Origin: Chthonomonadaceae bacterium
GTDB taxonomy: Bacteria; Armatimonadota; Chthonomonadetes; Chthonomonadales; Chthonomonadaceae
Assembly: GCA_014377395.1 (NCBI GenBank)
Contig: JACMPS010000419.1
Coordinates: 1-6,690, forward strand
Direction: 5' to 3'
DNA length: 6,690 bases
How positions within the stretch are numbered: position 1 is the stretch's first letter; every line of letters starts with the position of its first letter. Shown here one piece after another: positions 1-5,343 of the stretch. The position numbers and the translations under genes are program-made. The notes under the pieces were generated by a model. It saw only the letters and a list, made by a program, of their open reading frames with translations. It had not been told where the DNA came from and made no database searches.

Positions 1-486
1 CGTGTTGAACTCGTGCGAGGAGAAATCTCAATTATGCCCAACAACAGTGCCGAACATGGCGACAAAACCATGAGGCTTTCCGCTTACGTCTCTTATTTTG
101 TCTATGAAAAAAGTCTCGGTAAGTGTTTTGCGGCGGAGACGCGGTTTATCGTAGAGCGCAACCCTGATACGTTGCTCGCTCCCGATTTCGCTTTTGTTGC
201 GGCGGAACGCTTGACCGATTTCCCGACCAAAGGCTATCTCGATCTCGCGCCCGACTTGATTTTTGAGACCCGTTCTCTGAGCGACACGCGCCGCCCTTTC
301 GCTCTCAAGATTGCTCGGTGGCTTTCGGCAGGGGTGAAACTCGTGTGGGCGATTGATCCAGCAACGCAAACCGTGACCGTGCACCGCACCGGAGAAAACC
401 CACGCACGTTAGGCATTGAGGACACGCTGACAGGTGAGGACGTGTTGCCCGGTTTCGAGTTTGCTCTCGAAAGACTCTTTCGCTGA
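1..486 (+). CDS. Uma2 family (DUF820) PD-(D/E)XK nuclease-like protein, 5' partial
   Basis: The reading frame is open from base 1, so the true start lies outside the window; 161 residues are visible against about 180-200 for the family. The visible N-terminus reads ELVRGE, matching the family's opening 'ELvdGE' strand, so only some 10-30 residues should be missing. Candidate nuclease-fold residues are present: Asp62 in APDFAF, Glu89 in PDLIFE and Lys103 in ALKIARW, followed by the typical AGVKLVWAIDP segment. The usual 'EVLSPSD' stretch is altered to ETRSLSD, but the acidic residue and the Lys are kept, so the core looks intact. Uma2 proteins are widespread, often in many copies per genome, and are presumed restriction-like or mobile-element-derived endonucleases; their cellular role is not settled. 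The next gene begins 152 bases later, so an operon link is uncertain. Family assignment is firm, function is not. Confidence 0.85.
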   Translation, partial: RVELVRGEISIMPNNSAEHGDKTMRLSAYVSYFVYEKSLGKCFAAETRFIVERNPDTLLAPDFAFVAAERLTDFPTKGYLDLAPDLIFETRSLSDTRRPFALKIARWLSAGVKLVWAIDPATQTVTVHRTGENPRTLGIEDTLTGEDVLPGFEFALERLFR

Positions 487-622
487 TCCGTATCAAATAA
501 TAACGGAACGAAGACGAAATCAAAAGAGAAGCGCAAGACAAAGTGAAGCGAAAGGGCAAGCCTCTGCGTCTAACTTTCTTGAAGGCAAAAAACTGCCGAG
601 AAAAGACCGTAGAAAAAAGAGT

Positions 623-630
623 GGAAAGGG
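623..630 (+). promoter_or_regulatory. Ribosome binding site supporting the start at 639
   Basis: A purine run GGAAAGGG ends eight bases before the double ATG at 639/642. It favours this start over an in-frame GTG at 543, which lacks a well-spaced Shine-Dalgarno sequence. Confidence 0.5.
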
Positions 631-638
631 AACTCCCG

Positions 639-1397
639 ATGATGTCTCACATTTTTGTAAAAATTCCTAAGTTTGCACAGGCGACTGCATTGCTGACACT
701 GGCGGCGGGCGGCGTTGTCTTGTCCCGATTTTTCAATACCCGTAATGTCAACGGAGCCGAGCGACTCACCAATGCCCTGCTTGACACCGAATCGCTTCAA
801 GCGGCGGCAAGGCGAAACCCGGAAGAAGCCTCCGCGCAAATGCTGGCGGACTGTGCCGCCTATGCCGTTCGGTTTGCTTTTCTGGCTGCCGAAGGCGTGG
901 GTCCCGTCAATCGCTATGAGGATGCCGGGGGAACAAGCCGCACCCACACGCACCCTTATACTCGTGCCGTCGCAACTGTTCTCACCGAAAACAATACCGA
1001 AAAACAAACCCTAACCTACGCCGTCAGTATCCCTGATGTGGCGGAAGTACGTGGCACAAGAACGATTGGACAGGTACGGCTATCAGGGCTTTCCCCGGCG
1101 CGTCCTATTCCCGAAACCCTGCAAATCACCCTGGGTTCAAACGAAGAAGACGGCTATTCCGCACAAATTGAGAGCGAACTCGAAGTCGCCGACTACCTCG
1201 TCACCGGGCGCGTCCACCTCTCCGGTTCAACCACTCTGCGAGACAACGTAGGCAACGTAGGGCGCGTCAACATTGCTTATGACGGCTCCGTTAGTGGCAC
1301 GATCACCCGCGACGCTCATGTCATCGGACGTTTTGAGGGACAAGTCAATAGCGGCATCCAGTACCGACAGTATCAACTCGAAGGGAGCGCGGCTTAG
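639..1397 (+). CDS. Membrane-anchored or exported protein of unknown family
   Basis: This 252-residue protein is not one I recognise. The start at ATG 639 (a second ATG follows at once) was chosen because a purine-rich ribosome binding site precedes it and the product then opens with a short basic stretch and a hydrophobic segment at about residues 12-30, as in a signal anchor or signal peptide. An upstream in-frame GTG at 543 would add 32 very basic residues before that segment. Residues 40-90 are alanine-rich and probably helical. From about residue 115 the chain looks like alternating beta strands. Between residues 190 and 242 the motif 'G-R/S-(V/F)-x-x-x-G' recurs (GRVHLSG, GRVNIAYDG, GSVSG, GRFEG), suggesting stacked beta hairpins. 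No catalytic motif or C-terminal anchor is visible. It ends 26 bases before purM and may be co-transcribed with it, though nothing in the protein points to purine metabolism. Confidence 0.7.
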   Translation: MMSHIFVKIPKFAQATALLTLAAGGVVLSRFFNTRNVNGAERLTNALLDTESLQAAARRNPEEASAQMLADCAAYAVRFAFLAAEGVGPVNRYEDAGGTSRTHTHPYTRAVATVLTENNTEKQTLTYAVSIPDVAEVRGTRTIGQVRLSGLSPARPIPETLQITLGSNEEDGYSAQIESELEVADYLVTGRVHLSGSTTLRDNVGNVGRVNIAYDGSVSGTITRDAHVIGRFEGQVNSGIQYRQYQLEGSAA

Positions 1398-1413
1398 GGA
1401 GACCTCCTGAGCC
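1391..1413 (+). promoter_or_regulatory. Stem-loop across the upstream stop codon, just before purM
   Basis: GGCTTAGG (1391-1398) pairs with CCTGAGCC (1406-1413) over eight base pairs, one of them a T-G wobble, around a seven-base loop. The stem contains the TAG stop of the preceding gene and ends ten bases before the purM ATG. No T-run follows, so it is not an intrinsic terminator. The nearest Shine-Dalgarno-like bases (AGGGAG, 1396-1401) sit partly in the stem and 22 bases from the ATG, too far for normal use. It may affect purM initiation or coupling to the upstream gene; this is inference from geometry only. Confidence 0.4.
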
Positions 1414-1423
1414 ACCTATCGCT

Positions 1424-2470
1424 ATGTCAGAGGAACGCATTACCTACCGGGATTCCGGGGTAGACATTGACGCCGGAAATGAAGCCGTGCAACGCATGAA
1501 GGAACACATTCGCTCGACATTCACCCCCGCCGTTTTAACGGACGTGGGAAGTTTCGGGGGAATGTTTTCACTCGCGGGGATTTCCGCCTACACCGAGCCT
1601 GTGCTGGTTTCCTCCATTGACGGAGTCGGCACAAAACTCAAAATAGCGGTTCAAGTCGGCAAACATGATACCGTCGGGGGCGATCTCGTCAACCATTGCG
1701 TCAACGATATTCTGGTGCAGGGAGCGAGACCGCTCTTTTTTCTGGACTATTTTGGGACAGGAAAACTGTTGCCGAACGTCGTAGTGGACGTCGTTAAAGG
1801 CATGGCGGACGCCTGTAAAATCAATGGGTGCGTTCTCATTGGTGGCGAAACCGCAGAGTTGCCGGGAATGTATCTCGAAGGCGAATACGATCTTGCCGGG
1901 TGCATCATCGGGCTTGTCGAAAAAAGCAAAATCATCAACGGTTCAAGAGTGGAAGCGGGCGATACCGTTGTCGGGCTTGCGTCTTCGGGGCTACACACAA
2001 ACGGCTACTCGCTTGCTCGCCGGGTGTTGCTCGACAATGGGGAAAACAGCCTGAGTCTTTTCGAGACCCCGCCCGGACTGGGGCGTACTCTCGGCGAAGA
2101 ATTGCTTCAACCGCATCGTTGCTATGCGGCTTCAGTCGTCCCGCTTCTCGAAGAATTCGATATTCACGCGATTGTGCACATTACCGGGGGCGGCTTTTAC
2201 GACAATATCCCGCGTGTGCTTCCTCCCGATTGCAGTGTCACGATTGAGCGGCGCAACTGGCCCATTCCTCCGATTTTCTCTTTGATTCAGGAGCGAGGCA
2301 ACGTCCCGGAACCCGAAATGTTCCGCACCCTGAACATGGGAATCGGATTGATGCTGATCGTTCCTCCTGATCAGGCGCCCGCTCTCGCGCATCGTCTGAA
2401 TGAAGCGGGCGAGTCGGCTTATGTCATCGGGGACGTTCACCGGGGCGTCCACGAGGTGGATATCGTTTAG
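1424..2470 (+). CDS. purM: Phosphoribosylformylglycinamidine cyclo-ligase (AIR synthetase)
   Basis: PurM closes formylglycinamidine ribonucleotide to aminoimidazole ribonucleotide using ATP, a late step in making the imidazole ring of purines, in the cytoplasm. The 348-residue length is normal for the family. The start is fixed by the family's N-terminus YRDSGVDIDAGN (residues 8-19). Other hallmarks are SSIDGVGTKLKIA (63-75), VNDILVQGARPLFFLDY (93-109), the nucleotide-binding GGETAELPGMY (140-150), SSGLHTNGYSLAR (187-200) and HITGGGFYDNIPR (253-265). The C-terminus GDVHRGVHEVDIV is typical, so the gene is intact. There is no Shine-Dalgarno sequence at the usual distance; a stem-loop lies just upstream. 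A TPR/glycosyltransferase gene begins five bases after the stop, so the two are very likely co-transcribed. I see no other pur gene and no PurR-like site in the window. Confidence 0.97.
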   Translation: MSEERITYRDSGVDIDAGNEAVQRMKEHIRSTFTPAVLTDVGSFGGMFSLAGISAYTEPVLVSSIDGVGTKLKIAVQVGKHDTVGGDLVNHCVNDILVQGARPLFFLDYFGTGKLLPNVVVDVVKGMADACKINGCVLIGGETAELPGMYLEGEYDLAGCIIGLVEKSKIINGSRVEAGDTVVGLASSGLHTNGYSLARRVLLDNGENSLSLFETPPGLGRTLGEELLQPHRCYAASVVPLLEEFDIHAIVHITGGGFYDNIPRVLPPDCSVTIERRNWPIPPIFSLIQERGNVPEPEMFRTLNMGIGLMLIVPPDQAPALAHRLNEAGESAYVIGDVHRGVHEVDIV

Positions 2471-2475
2471 AGATT

Positions 2476-4383
2476 ATGTCTTTCCAAAAAGCACAGGCAC
2501 TTCACGGCGCAGGGCGGCTCGACAAAGCCGAACCGCTTTACCGAACCTTTCTCCAGAAAAGCCCCGATTCATCATCGGGGCTTTTCTGGCTTGCCACCCT
2601 GTTGACACACAGGGGGAAATTCGCCGAAGCCCTGCCGCTTTACGAACGCGCTCTTGTCCACTCTCCCGAAAGCCCCGACACCAATCTCGGCATGAGCATT
2701 TGTTTGATTGGGCTGAGCAGATTTCTGGAAGCGGAAATCACTCTGCGTTTTGTGACCGAGACCGATCCGACTTCTCCTGAGCCTCATTATTATCTGGGGA
2801 CGGCATTGTATCGGCAGGGCTATATCGGGGAGGCAGAGCGGGAATACCGGGAAGCCCTGCGATTAAAGCCCGACCTTCTGGAAGCCCTGCTCAACCTGTG
2901 CGAACTTCTCAAAACTCAAAAACGGGTGGCGGAAGCCGACGTGTTGACCCGTCAAATCGCCGTCCTGAAAGCCAATCAGGGGAAAAACAAACCATTTACA
3001 CTTCCAAAGCGTGCAGGCATCAAAAGTGAGAGTACCGCCGATCTTTTCGCGAGGGCGGAAAAGCAAACGACGGAAAAGGATTTCGAGGGGGTGCTAAAAA
3101 CTCTAAAGCGTGTCAAGCCGCCGATTGAAAAGCCCGAAATTTACGCGCTTATGGCGAACGCCTTTCACAGTTTGCGGCGTTACCCTGAAACCGAAGAGGC
3201 GGCAAGACAAGCCCTCAAGTTGGACAGTCGGAACGTCATGGCACTCAACCTGCTTGGCAATGCCCTGATCCATCGTGGACAATATGAGGAGGCAATCGAA
3301 CCTCTTTCGCTCGTTGCCCGGTTACGCCCTGATGTCGCCGAGTACGCACTTAATTTAGGGTATGCCCTGATGGGATCGGGAAGGATGGAAAGGGGAATCG
3401 CCGCCACAAAACGCGCTCTCGAACTGCGCCCGGACTATCCCAACGCCCTCAGCAATCTGATGCGACTTCAACTGGTCTCCGGGGATTACGAGGAGGGCTG
3501 GAAAACCGCAGACCGTATGCTCTCCGAAAACGAACCGAATGTTCGGCAATTAAGTGTGCCACAGTGGGACGGCTCCAAGCAAAACGACAAAACGTTGTTT
3601 CTGCACATGACAGAGGGATTCGGGGACAATCTCCAATTCGTGCGCTACCTTCCGATGGCGGCGGAAAGGGTAGAAAGCGTCGTGCTGGAAAGTTACTCGC
3701 AGCTTCTGCCGCTCCTGAAACGCACTCCCGGTTACGACACGATTGTCGAGCGCACTCACGCCAATCGTGATACTAGCGGAACCGCCTTTGATTTGCACCT
3801 GAAACTTTATGATTTGCCGCGTGTGTTCCGCACAACGCTTGCCACGATTCCCGCACCCGTTCCGTATCTTTTTGCGGATCAGGAGAAAGTCGCTCACTTC
3901 GGGGGGTTGTTCGAGGGGGTGAAGGGTAGGAAAATTGGGATTGTGTGGGCAGGGCGTCCTACTTTTATCAATGATCACAACCGCTCCATTCACCTGTCGG
4001 ATTACGCGCCGCTCTCGGAATTGTCCCTTATAGAAGACGTTCACTTCTACAGTTTGCAGTTTGGAGAGAAAGCAGGAGAAACGCAAACGCCTCCCCCCGG
4101 CATGAATCTGACTGACCTGTCGCCTTATATCGAAACCTTCGACGACACGGCGGCGTTAATGGAAAATCTCGATCTCATCATTTCTGTAGACACTTCCAGC
4201 GCACATCTTGCGGGGGGACTGGGCAAACCTGTCTGGACATTACTCCCTTTTATTTGTGACTGGCGCTGGGGAACCAACTCGGAAACGACGCCCTGGTATC
4301 CGACGATGCGCCTGTTTCGTCAACCCTCACCGGGAGATTGGGAAAGCGTCCTACAAAAGATTTTGCAGGAACTTCGCGCTTAA
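2476..4383 (+). CDS. TPR-repeat protein with C-terminal glycosyltransferase family 9-like domain
   Basis: A 635-residue, probably cytoplasmic protein (no signal peptide). Residues 1-160 and about 190-345 hold some eight or nine tetratricopeptide repeats with 34-residue spacing (Gly13 and Gly47 mark the first two turns), split by a charged linker near 165-190. After a GW...W hinge comes a domain of the GT9/heptosyltransferase type often found behind TPRs: GFGDNLQFVRY (381-391, where relatives commonly have GxGDTLQFxRY), IGIVWAGRP (487-495) with NDHNRSIHL (499-507), SVDTSSAHLAGGLGKPVW (570-587) and DWRWG (595-599). Such proteins are annotated as TPR or O-GlcNAc-transferase-like glycosyltransferases; donor and acceptor cannot be told from sequence. 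It starts five bases after the purM stop without a clear ribosome binding site, suggesting re-initiation. A perfect 16-bp inverted repeat falls in codons 26-38. Architecture is firm; a sugar-transfer role is inferred. Confidence 0.88.
   Translation: MSFQKAQALHGAGRLDKAEPLYRTFLQKSPDSSSGLFWLATLLTHRGKFAEALPLYERALVHSPESPDTNLGMSICLIGLSRFLEAEITLRFVTETDPTSPEPHYYLGTALYRQGYIGEAEREYREALRLKPDLLEALLNLCELLKTQKRVAEADVLTRQIAVLKANQGKNKPFTLPKRAGIKSESTADLFARAEKQTTEKDFEGVLKTLKRVKPPIEKPEIYALMANAFHSLRRYPETEEAARQALKLDSRNVMALNLLGNALIHRGQYEEAIEPLSLVARLRPDVAEYALNLGYALMGSGRMERGIAATKRALELRPDYPNALSNLMRLQLVSGDYEEGWKTADRMLSENEPNVRQLSVPQWDGSKQNDKTLFLHMTEGFGDNLQFVRYLPMAAERVESVVLESYSQLLPLLKRTPGYDTIVERTHANRDTSGTAFDLHLKLYDLPRVFRTTLATIPAPVPYLFADQEKVAHFGGLFEGVKGRKIGIVWAGRPTFINDHNRSIHLSDYAPLSELSLIEDVHFYSLQFGEKAGETQTPPPGMNLTDLSPYIETFDDTAALMENLDLIISVDTSSAHLAGGLGKPVWTLLPFICDWRWGTNSETTPWYPTMRLFRQPSPGDWESVLQKILQELRA
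2553..2589 (+). repeat. Perfect 16-bp inverted repeat inside the TPR gene
   Basis: The arm at 2553-2568 (CCAGAAAAGCCCCGAT) is exactly complementary to the arm at 2574-2589, with a five-base loop TCATC. The inner eight pairs are GC-rich and run into TTTTCT on the 3' side and AGAAAA on the 5' side, the shape of a bidirectional intrinsic terminator. It lies 77 bases after the ATG. The coded residues 26-38 keep the 34-residue TPR spacing, so this is not a disrupting insertion. A role in attenuation is conjecture. Confidence 0.85.
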
Positions 4384-4440
4384 TCGCCTGTCACAAAGTG
4401 CTTTTCCTCCGTCCTCTTCCGTCAAGAAACTATCTGAAAT

Positions 4441-4446
4441 AAGGAG
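4441..4446 (+). promoter_or_regulatory. Strong ribosome binding site for the gene at 4453
   Basis: AAGGAG stands six bases before ATG 4453, the clearest Shine-Dalgarno match on the plus strand of this window. It fixes the start and suggests the gene is translated independently of the TPR gene 69 bases upstream. No convincing promoter or terminator is visible in that gap, which holds a pyrimidine-rich stretch at about 4400-4423. Confidence 0.75.
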
Positions 4447-4452
4447 CGCACC

Positions 4453-5079
4453 ATGCTGATGAGAGCAATTTTAGTCTTGGGAATAGGTCTTACAGTGGGG
4501 GCATTTGCAACGCTGCAAAAAGACTCTGTGTGGAAGGTGAAAATCACGGAAACGTTTCGGCAGAAAATGCTGACCAGAGACATGGGTAGCGTGAAAGAGT
4601 CGGAAACCGCGAGTAAAGGAAAACTCACTCTCAATGCAGAGTTTCCATTGGAAGAGAGGGAGTTTTCAGCGTTTGACGCGAAAACGTCTCTGGAAATTCA
4701 CGTCGGCGGCTTTGAGCGAAAAGTGAATTTTGGTGACGGCACCGACTACAAACCCGGCGCAAAATCCCTTAAAATTCCGATCAAGGAACGCTGGGAGAAA
4801 GCAAGCCGCCGGATTGTGGGAAGCCTCACCCTCCGCTTTGCCAAAGGAAAAACCCCCCTTAAACTCGATGCACAAACGCCGAACGCCGGAGTGAGCGCCG
4901 CCGCAGAAACCGCTTTTAAGGGCGGGGCAGGAGAAGCGCAGATCGAAACTCCCGTCACTTTGCTGATCAGCGGCAAAACATTTTCCTGGAAAACGGTGCT
5001 ACGTGGCAAGGTGAAAGAGCAACACGCAGGAAACTCAATTACTTACGGCTCTGTCCAATCCGTCTCTCTGAAAAACTAG
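4453..5079 (+). CDS. Small exported beta-rich protein of unknown family
   Basis: A 208-residue protein with a clear Sec-type signal peptide: Arg4, a hydrophobic core at residues 5-16 and an Ala-Phe-Ala site at 17-19, leaving a mature chain of about 189 residues. The mature protein has no cysteine, is rich in Lys and Glu, and alternates hydrophobic and polar residues as beta strands do. Two segments resemble each other: residues 79-95 (LEIHVGGFERKVNFGD) and 168-187 (LLISGKTFSWKTVLRG), sharing L-x-I-x(2-3)-G-x-F-x(1-2)-K, which hints at two related Ig-like or beta-sandwich units. The first continues into GTDYKPGAKSLKIPI (96-110), which looks like a strand-turn-strand. No enzyme motif or lipobox is visible. 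It is the last rightward gene before the convergent gap and may be read through from purM and the TPR gene or from its own promoter. I do not recognise a named family. Confidence 0.75.
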   Translation: MLMRAILVLGIGLTVGAFATLQKDSVWKVKITETFRQKMLTRDMGSVKESETASKGKLTLNAEFPLEEREFSAFDAKTSLEIHVGGFERKVNFGDGTDYKPGAKSLKIPIKERWEKASRRIVGSLTLRFAKGKTPLKLDAQTPNAGVSAAAETAFKGGAGEAQIETPVTLLISGKTFSWKTVLRGKVKEQHAGNSITYGSVQSVSLKN

Positions 5080-5137
5080 AGGGTAGGGGGAAAACCGAAT
5101 AGGGGGACTGCAAATCATCTTCTTTGGAAAGAGGTCC

Positions 5138-5187
5138 GGGGAATAAATTCCCCAGCTACTGAGGCGCAAAGTCCACCTTCGTGGACT
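5138..5187. repeat. Twin-hairpin palindromic element, REP/MITE-like
   Basis: GGGGAA (5138-5143) pairs with TTCCCC (5148-5153) around TAAA, and 16 bases later AGTCCAC (5170-5176) pairs perfectly with GTGGACT (5181-5187) around CTTC. Two compact hairpins separated by a short conserved-looking spacer are typical of dispersed palindromic intergenic repeats such as REP or RAYT-mobilised elements. From memory similar GGGGAATAAATTCCCC plus AAGTCC...GGACT units occur in other environmental bacterial genomes, but I cannot verify this here. A 3'-end processing or RNA-stability role is equally possible. Confidence 0.5.
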
Positions 5188-5201
5188 CAATGCAAAGGCA
5201 C

Positions 5202-5227
5202 GGCGATAAGCCCTCTTTCGCCTTTTT
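5202..5227 (+). terminator. Possible weak intrinsic terminator for the rightward genes
   Basis: GGCGA (5202-5206) pairs with TCGCC (5218-5222), followed directly by five T residues (5223-5227). The stem is only five pairs with an eleven-base loop; an alternative outer pairing AAAGGC/GCCTTT is also possible. The placement, about 120 bases after the stop at 5079 between convergent genes, is what is expected, but the stem is short. Confidence 0.35.
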
Positions 5228-5275
5228 GACAGGTGTTCAGGAGTGTGAAATGTTCAGGGCATTTGCATTACTCAC

Positions 5276-5298
5276 CTCTCCCGGATTTTGAGGGAGGG
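5276..5298. repeat. GC-rich palindrome downstream of the epimerase gene
   Basis: CTCTCCC (5276-5282) pairs with GGGAGGG (5292-5298), with one T-G wobble, around a nine-base loop GGATTTTGA. A further G-run follows (GGGTGGGGG, 5316-5324). It lies 46 bases beyond the epimerase stop on the minus strand. The CTCTCCC...GGGAGGG pattern followed by GGTGGGGGC resembles dispersed intergenic repeats in several phyla; no T-run makes it a standard intrinsic terminator. Confidence 0.45.
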
Positions 5299-5343
5299 CT
5301 GACTGGACAAGATCAGGGTGGGGGCTTTCTCTTAACACTTCCC

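Larger units (their letters stand above)
5080..5343. other. Convergent intergenic region packed with palindromes
   Basis: This 264-base gap separates the 3' ends of the rightward and leftward genes, so it needs no promoter for either. It holds two adjacent short hairpins, a weak terminator-like stem, an 8-bp inverted repeat AATGCAAA (5189-5196) with TTTGCATT (5262-5269), an 8-bp direct repeat TGTTCAGG (5234-5241 and 5251-5258), and a GC-rich palindrome. The forward frame open from 5233 into the epimerase gene has no family features and is taken as a shadow of that gene. Confidence 0.6.

Noticed and set aside
628..637. GGGAACTCCC palindrome before the gene at 639
   Set aside because: Arms of four bases around two cannot form a stable hairpin; chance level.
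434..670. Forward frame overlapping the Uma2 end and the next gene's leader
   Set aside because: Lys/Arg-rich low-complexity product with no ribosome binding site; it overlaps better-supported genes at both ends.
2553..2589. Calling the hairpin in the TPR gene a true transcription terminator
   Set aside because: The frame continues through it with regular 34-residue TPR spacing and a full C-terminal domain follows, so routine termination there is unlikely; kept as a repeat and a hypothesis.
3550..4086. Minus-strand frame of 178 codons
   Set aside because: Entirely antisense to the conserved GT9-like domain of the TPR gene, with no family features.
4384..4452. Promoter or terminator between the TPR gene and the exported protein gene
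   Set aside because: No paired -35/-10 motifs at normal spacing and no stem with a T-run; only a pyrimidine-rich stretch is visible.
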